Assembly (NCBI GenBank): GCA_964386635.1
Contig: CAYLRO010000001.1
Span: 1 to 64,000, forward strand
From: Sabulitectum sp964386635
GTDB taxonomy: Bacteria; Fermentibacterota; Fermentibacteria; Fermentibacterales; JCC-6
Direction: 5' to 3'
Length of the DNA stretch: 64,000 nt
The notes beneath the pieces are model-generated. The model was not told the DNA's origin. It saw only the letters and a list, made by a program, of their open reading frames with translations, and did not search any database. Below are positions 19,201 to 27,414 of this stretch, piece by piece. The position numbers were made by a program, and so were the translations under genes. How positions within the stretch are numbered: position 1 is the stretch's first letter; every line of letters starts with the position of its first letter.

Positions 19201-19593
19201 TACAGGAGGGAGTCTTTTGATAAGGGCCCTTGCAGGAACAACTATCAATGTGTCCGGTCTTGCAGACAAAAGCCCTGCAAGACATTCAATTCTGTCAGCA
19301 ACTACACTCTGGTGAGCTTCCTCTCCCTGGAATGGAAGTGTCTCATAAGCCGGGAAATAGAGAACCCGGTTCCCTTTCAGAGAGTGAATGTCATCACGAA
19401 TTGACTCTGCCTCGGTAACTGTGGGAACAACTACAATTGAGGGCCCTGCAAGTCTGTGGGCGGACATAACTGCAAGAGACAGAGATGATCCACCCAGCCC
19501 TCCAACGGACGTACGCTTTTTCTCTGCAAGAAGATCCAGCATCGGTGCAAACACCGAATCCCAGAAGAACTCGTCAGTTGACCAGGAACTCAC
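16207..19593 (-). CDS. mfd: transcription-repair coupling factor
   Basis: 1128 residues, the usual Mfd length. UvrB-homology region at the N-terminus, RNA-polymerase interaction domain near the middle (about 455-525, with EAYGIGRFLG). RecG-like translocase follows with Walker A GDVGYGKTEVALRA, DEEQRFGVKQ and TMTATPIPRTLHMAL. A C-terminal TRCF domain closes the protein. It removes stalled RNA polymerase and recruits UvrA. The ATG overlaps the M23 gene by 4 nt. Confidence 0.97.
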   Translation of the reverse strand: MSSWSTDEFFWDSVFAPMLDLLAEKKRTSVGGLGGSSLSLAVMSAHRLAGPSIVVVPTVTEAESIRDDIHSLKGNRVLYFPAYETLPFQGEEAHQSVVADRIECLAGLLSARPDTLIVVPARALIKRLPPVSAFQTFTVYRDMRLNPDDLESWLLAAGYIKETAVYEQGRWSRRGGIIDVGTYGSNNPFRIEFFGDEVESVRIFDQHSQRSINSTGRAEILPAREVVLSPDEWNRAADRIPEGHPLEEYMYGAGSFAGIEHHLPLFFREMSTVFSYLADIGTLILVEPERIRSVIDATLESRKTAFPADMPFKAEEIYAGWPEIQKAVDNCGRILEHRLLPDCDVDMYLDTEPQTGFMGHRSEMFRQMREWLDQNCRIAVACDTPAELGTFEELLPEDLAESVDLTVLSISDGFVHRRESGQGIVLLCERRLLSTRRRPERVRKFRGGEVLTSWEELQPGSYIVHEAYGIGRFLGLTKVTTGGGESDCLEVVYRDGDKLLVPLEQIGQVQKYLSSGSGSPQLDKIGGTAWNKRISRARSKAHEIAGRLAILYAERAIRKRPALPPPGRLTRAMEESFPYEETPDQAAAIQAVMSDFTKDSPMERLVCGDVGYGKTEVALRAAYRAAEAGLQVAVLAPTTVLAEQHYNTFRDRLAEFPVRVEVLSRFQSKADQRKTLQGLSQGDVNIVVGTHRLLQKDIRFNNLGLLVVDEEQRFGVKQKEYLREMKTNVDTLTMTATPIPRTLHMALSGFRAISIIATPPRDRYPIQTEITTFNKEIIRRAVDRELERDGQIFFVHNRISTIEKIRSKLESFLDIDIAVGHGQMTPGQLEDVMHGFMAGKYQMLLSTSIIESGIDLPRVNTMFIDNAQNFGLAELYQLRGRVGRSHHRAYCYMLTPGGLSKLKPEGRNRLEAIKRYTRLGSGWHIAMRDLELRGAGEFLGAGQSGQVDAVGYSMFEELLAEEVDILKGTRGGPPQLQTRIEIPGSAFIPEEYMPDTAERVHLYRWVWRATGEEGVDNWLDYVRDRFGSVPPPVMGVANRARVNLLGSACGVEDAVASSGGLRLVFASNCGLSLKRVRTLAGPDWSAVQEKTGRIAAGRPVKGLKPDDSISALLSVLRIFANYFETSAT

Positions 19594-20999
19594 TGTCCTG
19601 TTTCCTCCACCACCGGTTCATTAATCGGGTCGGGAACCGGGAGCGGCATTCCAGCCAGTAAACTCCACTGGGCTTCTATAACGGGAAGCTCTGCAAGGAA
19701 GCGTTCCAGCTCTTCTCCATCAAGTGGGTCTGCAGGGGGAACGATCTCCAGTGCCGGATTAACGTAAGATCCGTTCTTCTTCATCTCGAAATGTACATGA
19801 GGTCCGGTGGACAGGCCTGTGGAACCGATATATCCGATTATTTCACCCTGCCTTACATAACTTCCGACACTTTGACCTGAGGCAAACCCGTTCATGTGAC
19901 CGTAGCCGGTTTCATAACCGTTGGCATGTCTGACTCGGACCATGTTCCCGTAGCCGCCCAGCCAGCCTCGAACGGTTATTGTTCCGTCTCCCACTGCATA
20001 TATCTCCGTACCGAGAGGTGCTGCATAATCAATTCCTCTGTGAGCACGGGTATACCCGAGTACAGGGTGCTGTCTTGCATTGGAATAGCCGGAACTCACC
20101 CTGCCGAACGGTACAGGCATCCGGAGGAACATTGTCCGAAGGGATGCTCCGTCTCTGTGATAGTGATCCAGCACTATTTCTGCTTCCTCTGCATCATCAG
20201 GTCTGTGGAAAAACGGAAGCGCTTCGGCAAGACCGCCAGCCGAAAACTGGTACTTGGCAGAAAGAATCCTTCTGAATCCCGTCTCACCGTCAGTTGGATA
20301 CCGGTTCTCCTCGATGAGAATCCAGAGACTGTCTCCCACCTGCACATCGTAATAGAAATCGATGTCATAACAGAAGAGCCTGTCTGTCAGTTCATGCTGA
20401 AGCTCCGAGACGTAACCCACAGCCCTGGCTGAATCCCTTGATGAAAGCAGCATTCCGGATTCTGAAAGATCACCTGGAATGGCTGAATCCCACAGGGCAT
20501 CCCATACGGTTGTAGTCACTTCGCAGCATATAGCCCTCTGTCTTATCCATCTCTCCTGGGGTACGTACTCCCAGAGAACTGGAGATTCATTTTCGAAGAT
20601 AATTCTGTAGAAACCCCTTCGGTTTCTGGGAAAAGCTCTTACTTCCGAAAGGATCCCCCTGCAGTATATGGCCGAGAGGGTGTCTCCAGTCTGCTGTACA
20701 GTCCAGCCAAGGCTGTCCATGAGCACACTGCATGTAGCCAGATACCCGCTGCCTTCAATTCCCAGTTCTCTAACCGCTCCCCCGAGGAATCCGTCACCTA
20801 TTGTTGATCTGCACACATCAATTGTGTCAGCCATTACGGCCCTGATCCGGTCCCGGCAGGAGTCCATGAGCTGCAGCGGTTCATCAAACCGCCAGGGTTT
20901 CCCTGTGTTCCTGTCTGCCGGGGTTCTAACCATAAATGTAACTGCAGCTGTGGCAAATATCACCAGAACTGCTATCCAGTTTCTTCTGTGTCTGAGCAA
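19590..20999 (-). CDS. M23 (LytM-type) membrane-anchored peptidase
   Basis: About 469 residues. An N-terminal membrane helix (about 7-22) is followed by a long region without recognised domains (about 30-290) and a C-terminal LytM/M23 zinc peptidase domain. Its motifs are HRGIDYAAP (H320, D324) and HVHFE (H401, H403). It should cleave peptidoglycan cross-bridges in the periplasm or act as a divisome-controlled hydrolase; ftsEX lies downstream in the same gene run. I start at the TTG at 20999 because GGAGGAAGA lies directly upstream and the upp stop is only 17 nt away. A longer frame would overlap upp by 83 nt. Confidence 0.88.
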   Translation of the reverse strand: MLRHRRNWIAVLVIFATAAVTFMVRTPADRNTGKPWRFDEPLQLMDSCRDRIRAVMADTIDVCRSTIGDGFLGGAVRELGIEGSGYLATCSVLMDSLGWTVQQTGDTLSAIYCRGILSEVRAFPRNRRGFYRIIFENESPVLWEYVPQERWIRQRAICCEVTTTVWDALWDSAIPGDLSESGMLLSSRDSARAVGYVSELQHELTDRLFCYDIDFYYDVQVGDSLWILIEENRYPTDGETGFRRILSAKYQFSAGGLAEALPFFHRPDDAEEAEIVLDHYHRDGASLRTMFLRMPVPFGRVSSGYSNARQHPVLGYTRAHRGIDYAAPLGTEIYAVGDGTITVRGWLGGYGNMVRVRHANGYETGYGHMNGFASGQSVGSYVRQGEIIGYIGSTGLSTGPHVHFEMKKNGSYVNPALEIVPPADPLDGEELERFLAELPVIEAQWSLLAGMPLPVPDPINEPVVEETGQ

Positions 21000-21015
21000 T
21001 CTTCCTCCGCTGGGG

Positions 21016-21636
21016 TCAGTGACCGCCTGAAAAGAGCCTGTCGCCGTAGTCTCCCAGACCCGGGCGGATAAACCAGTTGGAGTCCAGTTCCCTGTCAACG
21101 CATACAGTGATAATGGTCAGATCGTCGAAGCCCTTGAGCCTGGCTATTCCTTCCGGTGCCGCAACAACACTGACGAGAATAACCTCGGCAGCATTCATTT
21201 TAAAGAGATACTCGATAACCGAGCTTGCGGTTCCACCTGTGGCCAGCATGGGATCAAGAATCAGGACCTTTTTTCCTGACACATCAGGGATGGAAGAATA
21301 GTGCCAGCTGGGTTCTGCAGTGTTCTCGTCTCTGCTTATCCCAATGAACGCAACTGGTGAATCAGGGAGCAGATCCTGGAACGCATCCAGTATTCCCAGC
21401 CCGGCACGGAGAATCGGGACAATCACAGGAGGGTTCTCAATTACCTCACCCAGGGTTTCTTCCATAGGTGTGGTCACCTTTGCAGGAATGGTTTTGAGAT
21501 CTCTGGTGGCTTCCACCGCCAGGAGGTATGCCAGTCTGTTGGAATAAGCTCTGAATCTGGAAGGCGGGGCATCTTTCCTGCGCAACCTCGTAACAAAATC
21601 TCTGGCAACAGGATGCTCAAACTCTATTATCTCCAT
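21016..21636 (-). CDS. upp: uracil phosphoribosyltransferase
   Basis: Salvage enzyme making UMP from uracil and PRPP. 206 residues from the ATG at 21636, which has GGGAAA upstream and matches the usual N-terminus (IIEFEHP). The PRPP-binding loop DPMLATGGTA and the uracil-site stretch FIRPGLGDYGDRL are intact. First gene of a minus-strand run that continues to 7406. Confidence 0.96.
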   Translation of the reverse strand: MEIIEFEHPVARDFVTRLRRKDAPPSRFRAYSNRLAYLLAVEATRDLKTIPAKVTTPMEETLGEVIENPPVIVPILRAGLGILDAFQDLLPDSPVAFIGISRDENTAEPSWHYSSIPDVSGKKVLILDPMLATGGTASSVIEYLFKMNAAEVILVSVVAAPEGIARLKGFDDLTIITVCVDRELDSNWFIRPGLGDYGDRLFSGGH

Positions 21637-21662
21637 ATGGTAATTTCCCTTTCTGCAGTTTG

Positions 21663-21691
21663 TTGACAAAATACCGAAAAACCGTTACTGT
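21663..21691 (+). promoter_or_regulatory. candidate sigma-70 promoter of tyrS
   Basis: A perfect TTGACA (21663-21668) followed by a 17-bp spacer and TACTGT (21686-21691, 3/6). It lies between divergent upp and tyrS and would give a leader of about 30 nt containing the AAGGGGG SD of tyrS. Confidence 0.45.
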
Positions 21692-21729
21692 CGCCAGATG
21701 TAAACACTAAATGATGAAAGGGGGCAGAC

Positions 21730-22968
21730 ATGGATGTGCTTCGTAATCTGAACGACAGAAGTCTTGTATATCAGATGACCAACGAGGAGAAGCTGAGTGA
21801 ACTCCTGAACAAGAAGGCTTTATCTTTTTATATAGGCTTTGATGCCACAGCTGCCAGCCTTCATCTGGGTCACCTGGTGCCGTTGATGATAGCCAGCCAC
21901 CTTCAGAAAGCGGGGCACAGACCCTGTATCCTTATAGGAGGTGCAACGGCTCTGGTGGGAGATCCGTCAGGCAGGTCCACAGAAAGATCCCTTGAAAGCA
22001 GGGACACAATAAAGAGCTGGGCGGATGCACTGAAGAAACAGATGGCAGGGTTCCTTAACTTCCAAAGCAATGATCCTGCCGGAGCAGTCATGCTTGATAA
22101 CTCCGACTGGCTTACTGAACTGAACTACATCGATTTCCTCAGAGATATCGGCAAGCATTTCAGCGTGAACAGAATGCTCACTGCTGAAAGTGTAAAAATG
22201 CGCCTGGAGACAGGGCTATCTTTTCTGGAATTCAACTACATGCTTCTGCAGTCCTACGATTTCCTCCATCTCTTCAGGAATCAGGATTGTGTGCTTCAGG
22301 TAGGCGGAGCGGACCAGTGGGGCAATATCGTAGCCGGTATAGACCTTATCAGAAGGAAGGAGGCGGCAGAAGCCTACGGTTTCACCTGCCCCCTTGTGAC
22401 AACCTCCACAGGTGAAAAAATGAGCAAATCACAGCCTGGCGGAGCAATATGGCTTGATCCTGCACTTACTTCTCCTTACGACTACTACCAGTTCTGGATA
22501 AATGTGGATGACAGAGACGCAGTGTACTTCATGAAACTGTACACATTCATCTCTGCAGAGGAGATTTCAGAATATGAAAAACTCACAGGTGCCGAGATCA
22601 GGAAAACAAAGGAAAGGCTTGCTTTTGAAGCAACGGCAATTGCTCACGGCAGAGAGGAAGCGGAAAAGGCAGAAGTCGCCTCAAAAGCCCTCTTCTCCGG
22701 CGAGGGAAACCATGATGACGCACCAACTACAGCAATGCAGTCTTCAAGGCTGAAAGAGGGACTCACAGCCCTTGACCTCTTCACTGAGACCGGGCTCTGC
22801 GACAGTCGTGGTGAGGTGAGAAGAATGGGAAAACAGGGTGGTCTTTACATACAGGGTAAAAGAGTGACCGATCCTCTTGAGAGCATACCTGAAGATACAC
22901 CTGAAGACGGTGTAATCCTTCTCCGAAAGGGCAAGAAAAGCTACCACAGGATTCTCATGGAAAACTGA
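21730..22968 (+). CDS. tyrS: tyrosyl-tRNA synthetase
   Basis: 412 residues, normal length. Class I catalytic domain with the HIGH-like motif LHLGHL in GFDATAASLHLGHLVPLM and the KMSKS loop (GEKMSKSQPGG). It ends with an S4 RNA-binding domain (about 350-410). The QVGGADQWGNIVAG stretch is typical of bacterial TyrS. ATG 21730 has AAGGGGG upstream. Single-gene transcript by context, with a hairpin 12 nt after its stop. Confidence 0.97.
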   Translation: MDVLRNLNDRSLVYQMTNEEKLSELLNKKALSFYIGFDATAASLHLGHLVPLMIASHLQKAGHRPCILIGGATALVGDPSGRSTERSLESRDTIKSWADALKKQMAGFLNFQSNDPAGAVMLDNSDWLTELNYIDFLRDIGKHFSVNRMLTAESVKMRLETGLSFLEFNYMLLQSYDFLHLFRNQDCVLQVGGADQWGNIVAGIDLIRRKEAAEAYGFTCPLVTTSTGEKMSKSQPGGAIWLDPALTSPYDYYQFWINVDDRDAVYFMKLYTFISAEEISEYEKLTGAEIRKTKERLAFEATAIAHGREEAEKAEVASKALFSGEGNHDDAPTTAMQSSRLKEGLTALDLFTETGLCDSRGEVRRMGKQGGLYIQGKRVTDPLESIPEDTPEDGVILLRKGKKSYHRILMEN

Positions 22969-22969
22969 T

Positions 22970-23008
22970 GAATAAAACCGGCGGGGATAACCGGAAGGCT
23001 ATCCCCGC
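22970..23008 (-). terminator. Rho-independent terminator of tpx-ywbE
   Basis: A perfect 9-bp stem (GCGGGGATA, 22981-22989, pairing with TATCCCCGC, 23000-23008) with a 10-nt loop sits between convergent tyrS and ywbE. Read on the minus strand the stem is followed by CGGTTTTATT, a usable U-tract. On the plus strand there is no U-tract, so for tyrS it may only slow or partly stop polymerase. Confidence 0.75.
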
Positions 23009-23009
23009 A

Positions 23010-23213
23010 TCATCCCGATATTTCTTTCACCCGTCCAACAATACCTGACTCAAGCAATACCTTGATCCCCCAGGGATGAGAAGGGGATTTGGTCAGTATT
23101 CTCAGAACAACCCCCTGAGTGAGTTCACCGGTCCTCTGGTGGTGCTTCTGCACAACCTTCACAACTGTCCCCGGGGTGATATCCTTACGGACAGGAACTC
23201 CCGGATCACTCAA
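23010..23213 (-). CDS. YwbE family protein
   Basis: 67 residues matching the YwbE (DUF2196) family over its whole length: RKDITPGTVVKVVQKHHQRT, TQGVVLRILTKSP and HPWGIKVLLESGIVGRV. It looks like a small SH3/KOW-like beta barrel. Function unknown; a nucleic-acid-binding role is often guessed. The TTG start overlaps the tpx stop by 8 nt with GGAGG 12 nt upstream. Confidence 0.85.
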   Translation of the reverse strand: MSDPGVPVRKDITPGTVVKVVQKHHQRTGELTQGVVLRILTKSPSHPWGIKVLLESGIVGRVKEISG

Positions 23214-23715
23214 GGTTGCTTAAAACCTCCAGAGCTGATTCATAATCAGGCTCCTGACCTATCGCCGGAACAAGTTCCGTGTATATGACAAGGTCGCTGC
23301 TGTCCAGAACAACTACAGCTCTTGCCAGCAGTCCCGCAAGGGGACCTGAAGTCATTACTACACCGTAGTTCCTTCCAAAATCCGGAGAACGGAAGACGGA
23401 AAGCGGAATAACATTCTTCAAACCCTCGATCTCGCAGAATCTGGAATGAGCGAAGGGAAGGTCTGCTGAAATACACAGAACAACGGTATCATCAAGTCCG
23501 GATGCCTCGCTGTTGAATCTTCTTACTGAAGCAGCACATACGCCTGTATCCAGGCTTGGGAATATGTTCAGGATCTTTTTCTTTCCGGGAAAATCCTTCA
23601 GCCCCTTCATGGAAAGATCACCTGCAGTCAAAGAGAATTCAGGAGCTCTTGTGCCTTCATCAGGCAATACTCCGGACAATTCAATATGCTTTCCCTTAAA
23701 AGTAACATCAGCCAT
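23206..23715 (-). CDS. tpx: thiol peroxidase (Tpx-type peroxiredoxin)
   Basis: 169 residues. Peroxidatic cysteine in PSLDTGVCAASVRRFN (about residue 60) and resolving cysteine in DLPFAHSRFC (about residue 94), the Tpx spacing. It reduces peroxides in the cytoplasm using thioredoxin-like donors. Good AGGAG SD. First gene of a two-gene unit with ywbE. It fits an anaerobe that must survive oxygen pulses (inference). Confidence 0.95.
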   Translation of the reverse strand: MADVTFKGKHIELSGVLPDEGTRAPEFSLTAGDLSMKGLKDFPGKKKILNIFPSLDTGVCAASVRRFNSEASGLDDTVVLCISADLPFAHSRFCEIEGLKNVIPLSVFRSPDFGRNYGVVMTSGPLAGLLARAVVVLDSSDLVIYTELVPAIGQEPDYESALEVLSNLE

Positions 23716-23726
23716 CTTATCTCCTG

Positions 23727-24824
23727 TCAGTAAGTGGAAACATCTATCATGATAATCCTGTCACTGCCGGATATGCCCCACAGCCTGAAGTTATCATCTA
23801 TAACGAAATCGTTTAAACCTTCTGCAGTCGGGATTCGCTCAAGCAATTCTCCTGAGCTGCTGAACAGAAGCAGGTCTCCGAAGTCGCTTACCCATAGCCT
23901 TCCAAAGGGGTCCACATCCACCCCGGCGGGCATTGTGAACAGGTCATCATTTCCAAATCTGTCCAGATATGTTCCCTGATGATCGTACTGTATCATTACC
24001 GAATTGAAGGAACCGAAGGCAAACAACTCACCCATGTTTCCTGCAGCAACCAAAATGCTCAGTTCGCTGTCTCCGGTGATTCCGCTTACAGCTTCCCGGA
24101 TCACAAGAGGGGATTTCTCACTGCTGAATAGAACAACATCATCTCTGTTGCAGTACCAGGATGCAACAACAGCCCCGTCAGGAGAAACATCCACATCCTC
24201 GAAACCCCAGCCGTCAGGATGTCGGAGGTTTCCAAGGTGCTCTCCGGTGAGTCCGTCATGAATCTGAAGCTCACTGTCGTACACCATATAAAGATTGCCA
24301 TTATCATCAGCTGACATTGCCATGAGATAAAACTCTTCGTGAGCTCCAAAATACCACTGATCAACAAACCCCCCGGTTTCATCGAATATCTGAACTCTGC
24401 CTGAGTCATGCTCCCCAACATAGATGTACCCGTTCCCGTCAACGGCAATGCACTCAGGATTCTGGAAATGCCCTCTTCCAGTTCCGGGGTTTCCGAATTC
24501 CAGGTCAGGTGAGATACCGCCCTGGATAATGCCCGGAACGGAGATGTCCGTGAAGCCCTTTTCTTCCCCTGACCCGGCCAGCAGGAATATCATCATGCTG
24601 ATTCCCATTATCAGAACAGAAACAAGCCCTGCCAGAATGGAAGCCTTCATGCCGCATCCGGTGGCGGGAGAACTTGATGAAGCAGCAGGTCCTTCAACTG
24701 GAGGCCCCTGCATGTCAGGGGGTATCATTACGGAATTTCCGCAGTATCTGCATTCTGCAGAGACAGCCCCTCGCCTGAACTTTACCGAAGCCCCGCAGGA
24801 CGGACAATCAATCTGCCTTGCCAT
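23727..24824 (-). CDS. zinc-ribbon membrane protein with NHL-type propeller
   Basis: 365 residues. N-terminal double zinc knuckle (CPSC and CRYC, 18 residues between pairs), a Pro/Ser linker, one membrane helix (about 62-85). An extracytoplasmic part (about 105-365) reads as NHL/SMP-30-like beta-propeller repeats (AVDGNGYIYVGEHDSGRVQI, DVDPFGRLWVSDFGDLLLF). The arrangement places the zinc ribbon in the cytoplasm and the propeller outside. Role unknown; protein-protein scaffolding or envelope sensing is possible. Confidence 0.72.
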   Translation of the reverse strand: MARQIDCPSCGASVKFRRGAVSAECRYCGNSVMIPPDMQGPPVEGPAASSSSPATGCGMKASILAGLVSVLIMGISMMIFLLAGSGEEKGFTDISVPGIIQGGISPDLEFGNPGTGRGHFQNPECIAVDGNGYIYVGEHDSGRVQIFDETGGFVDQWYFGAHEEFYLMAMSADDNGNLYMVYDSELQIHDGLTGEHLGNLRHPDGWGFEDVDVSPDGAVVASWYCNRDDVVLFSSEKSPLVIREAVSGITGDSELSILVAAGNMGELFAFGSFNSVMIQYDHQGTYLDRFGNDDLFTMPAGVDVDPFGRLWVSDFGDLLLFSSSGELLERIPTAEGLNDFVIDDNFRLWGISGSDRIIMIDVSTY

Positions 24825-24848
24825 TTTCCCTCCTCAGCAGTTGGGAAT

Positions 24849-24877
24849 AGTATAATTCTGAAATCCTGCTGTTACCA
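24849..24877. promoter_or_regulatory. overlapping divergent -10 elements
   Basis: AGTATAAT (24849-24856) provides TATAAT for the plus-strand EamA gene and TATACT for the minus-strand zinc-ribbon gene. The minus -10 has a 17-bp spacer to TGGTAA (24877-24872). I found no good plus-strand -35. Confidence 0.35.
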
Positions 24878-24899
24878 CACTCATGAACGAACGGAAGAC

Positions 24900-25814
24900 A
24901 TGCTCTACCTTCTTGCAGCCATTATCTGCAGCACAGCCATTGCCCTGATACTGAAGCACGGTGAAGAAAAGAAACACAACCGTTTCATAATCCTGGCCAT
25001 GAACTACACAATGGCTACATCAGCCTCTCTCTGGTTCGTACTGAGCAAAAACCTCCATCACAGCTTCAGCAACTTGTCCCTTTCATCACTTGGAGACCAG
25101 CTCAGAGCAGGACATGCTGGAACCGACGGCTTCCTCTCGGAACCTGCTACGGCACTGTGGGCTCTGATAGTTGGAATACCAACTGGGATTCTCTATTTCC
25201 TGGGGTTCTACTACTACCAGAGATCTGTCAGGGAAAGCGGAGTCGGTCTTGCCGGGAGTTACGCCAAGATGGGTATTCTTGTTCCCATGGTCCTCAGTAT
25301 GGTGTTCTGGCACGAATATCCAGGAGGTCTTCAGTGGACAGGAATGATACTGGCTCTTGCAGCTATCGGTATTGTAAACCTGACTCCTGAAAAAGGTGCT
25401 TCACTGTTCAGGGGAATCAAGCCGGCTCTTCTTCTTCTCTTTCTCACATGCGGTGTATCTGAATTCACATGCAAACTTTACCAGAGGTTCGGCATACTTG
25501 AGATGAAGGACCTTTTCCTTTTCTTTCTCTTTGCCACTGCACTTTCAGTAAGTCTGAGCAGAATAAAGACCAGACCGAAAAAAGCAGAGGTTTTTACAGG
25601 GCTCGCTGTGGGAATACCCAACTTCTTCGCATCATTCTTCCTGATAAACTCGCTCTCGGCACTTCCAGCCTCTGTGGTTTTCCCCACCTACAGTGCCGGT
25701 TCCATAGCACTTATCTGCATTGGTGGAAGATTCATCTATGGAGAACGGTTGAAGCGTAAAGAGCTCACAGCCATCGTTCTGACAATGGCAGCTCTGCTTC
25801 TTATCAATCTCTAG
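24900..25814 (+). CDS. EamA/DMT-family transporter-like protein
   Basis: 304 residues with about ten hydrophobic helices in two halves (residues 1-155 and 165-304), the drug/metabolite transporter layout. The last helices (LSALPASVVFPTYSAGSIAL, then LKRKELTAIVLTMAALLLI) resemble the EamA repeat end. Substrate unknown. The ATG at 24900 follows a GGAAG site. Downstream is a 167-bp gap carrying inverted repeats. Confidence 0.75.
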   Translation: MLYLLAAIICSTAIALILKHGEEKKHNRFIILAMNYTMATSASLWFVLSKNLHHSFSNLSLSSLGDQLRAGHAGTDGFLSEPATALWALIVGIPTGILYFLGFYYYQRSVRESGVGLAGSYAKMGILVPMVLSMVFWHEYPGGLQWTGMILALAAIGIVNLTPEKGASLFRGIKPALLLLFLTCGVSEFTCKLYQRFGILEMKDLFLFFLFATALSVSLSRIKTRPKKAEVFTGLAVGIPNFFASFFLINSLSALPASVVFPTYSAGSIALICIGGRFIYGERLKRKELTAIVLTMAALLLINL

Positions 25815-25832
25815 TGCATTATGAAAATTCTC

Positions 25833-25862
25833 TGTATTACAATCTGTTACAGTCTTGTAACA
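25833..25862. repeat. paired small inverted repeats (operator-like)
   Basis: In the gap between the EamA and HAD genes, TGTA-T-TACA (25833-25841) is followed 3 bp later by TGTTACA-GTCT-TGTAACA (25845-25862, 7-bp perfect arms). No T-tract follows, so a repressor or activator site for the HAD gene is more likely than a terminator. Apart from this, the 167-bp gap holds only the GTG and SD of the HAD gene. Confidence 0.35.
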
Positions 25863-25981
25863 TGACATCCAACCTGCCGGACAATAATCAGGAAAATAGG
25901 CAGGTGATTGTGCCCTGTTTTCTTTAAATCAGCGGCGGTTTCTGCTGCCGGGTAAATTCCCTGACATCGGGAAAGGATGAA

Positions 25982-26608
25982 GTGTCAACAGCTATTTTCG
26001 ATCTGGACGGAACTCTCAGCGACCCCTCTGCGGGAATAACAGGAGCTCTCAACCATGCGCTGGCAGAGCTGGGGTACCGGACCAGGCCGCGATCAGAGCT
26101 TCTCAGATACATCGGACCTCCACTGTCTGATAACTTCAGACATCTGATGCCTGAGTCTTCTGACAGTGAAAGGAACTCGGGTATTGCTCTCTTCCGTGAA
26201 TACTATCAGAGGAAAGGCTTCAGGGAGAATCAACTCTACCCGGGAGTGCCTGAAATGCTTTTTGATCTCAGGGAATCCGGAATCAAGCTCTGTCTCGCCA
26301 CTGGAAAGAAAACATCAACAGCTTATGAGGTTCTGAGATATTTCAAGCTCTCAGAACTTTTTGACATCATTCTGGGGAGCGCCGATGGCGGTACAAAAAC
26401 CGATATCCTTCTTGAGATCCTTTTTGCCACCACAGGCAAAGTTGTAATGATCGGAGACCGGATCATGGACTTCAAGGCAGCAGCAGAAACAGGAATTCCC
26501 TCAATTGGTGCAGAATGGGGATTCGGAGACGAAACCGAACTGTCAGAAGCAACTTACAGAGCAGCCACACCTGAATCTGCAGGAAGGAAAATTCTGCAGC
26601 TGCTCTAG
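25982..26608 (+). CDS. HAD-family phosphatase (Gph/PpaX-like)
   Basis: 208 residues. HAD motif I DLDGTLSDP (nucleophile and acid Asp), cap domain (about 15-85, with RYIGPPLSDNF as in the phosphoglycolate phosphatase-like group). Motif II is LATGKK, with a Lys before the late-domain VMIGDRIMDFKAA (motif IV). A soluble phosphomonoesterase; the substrate is not determined. GTG start after GGAAAGGATGAA. The end overlaps the convergent GIN-domain gene by 4 nt. Confidence 0.85.
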   Translation: MSTAIFDLDGTLSDPSAGITGALNHALAELGYRTRPRSELLRYIGPPLSDNFRHLMPESSDSERNSGIALFREYYQRKGFRENQLYPGVPEMLFDLRESGIKLCLATGKKTSTAYEVLRYFKLSELFDIILGSADGGTKTDILLEILFATTGKVVMIGDRIMDFKAAAETGIPSIGAEWGFGDETELSEATYRAATPESAGRKILQLL

Positions 26609-27414
26609 ACCATTGAAAGCTTTCCTGCACCTGAGATGTGCTTGTTCACTCTGCCTGGATTACCGGCGCATGAGACATGTCCAGCTCCGGTGATCCTCAC
26701 TGTGAGTGTTTCAGCTGCATGAACATCAGCCTTGCCTGCACCTGATATCTTCAGAGTAACTTCTTCCGCAATCAGTTCTCCTGCTTTGATTTTTCCAGCA
26801 CCGGAAATTCTGGATGAGAATGACCTGGCTGAGCCTGAAGCCTGCAGAGATGCAGCCCCGCTGATCCTGACCTCCAGGGAATCCGCATCCAGTTCCTCCA
26901 GTTTCACATCCGCAGCACCGTAAATGCTGAGCTTCTTCAGCACGGGAACTGTTATGTCCAGTTTGAGCCCTGTTTTTGATGAAACCGGGTTTGAGAACCT
27001 TAACGCCAGCTGATTTCCCTGGACCTCAGCTTTCACCGAATCCAGAAGATTGTCATCTGTTGTAAGGATTACAGACTGCTGTTCACCGGTACGGACAAGC
27101 ACCTTCATTGAGCCTGAGACCTTAAGAGAATCGAATGATTCAAGCTCCAGGGTTCTGCTCTCCTCTACACCGCTTCCTCTTGTTCTCTTTCCAATTACAA
27201 GACCCAGAAAGGAAATGAAGGGAACGAATATCAGAACCAGGAGAAGTACCACGGCAACAATAAGAAAAACCCCTGTAAGAACAGCGCCCAGTACAGGTAT
27301 GATCACAGCGAGAAGCAAAGCAACAAGGGCCACGGAAAATACCGCGGCCCCTGCAACCAGAATTACCCTCAGTACGGGATTCTCTATCTCCCGGTTAAAG
27401 AAGGAAACTTCCAT
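26605..27414 (-). CDS. membrane protein with GIN domain (DUF2807)
   Basis: 269 residues. Two close membrane helices (about 16-72) precede a GIN (DUF2807) beta-helix domain (about 90-269). The domain opens with the typical SFDSLKVSGSMKVLVRTGEQ and ends with repeated ISGAGK-type turns (RISGAGKIKAG, KISGAGKADVH, HISGAGKLS). Such domains are extracytoplasmic, found mostly in Bacteroidetes-like genomes; function unknown. The ATG follows the stop of the coiled-coil lipoprotein with no gap. Confidence 0.85.
   Translation of the reverse strand: MEVSFFNREIENPVLRVILVAGAAVFSVALVALLLAVIIPVLGAVLTGVFLIVAVVLLLVLIFVPFISFLGLVIGKRTRGSGVEESRTLELESFDSLKVSGSMKVLVRTGEQQSVILTTDDNLLDSVKAEVQGNQLALRFSNPVSSKTGLKLDITVPVLKKLSIYGAADVKLEELDADSLEVRISGAASLQASGSARSFSSRISGAGKIKAGELIAEEVTLKISGAGKADVHAAETLTVRITGAGHVSCAGNPGRVNKHISGAGKLSMV

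Noticed and set aside
25845..25862. Inverted repeat after the EamA gene as a terminator
   Set aside because: AT-rich 7-bp arms and no U-tract follow; kept only as an operator-like repeat.
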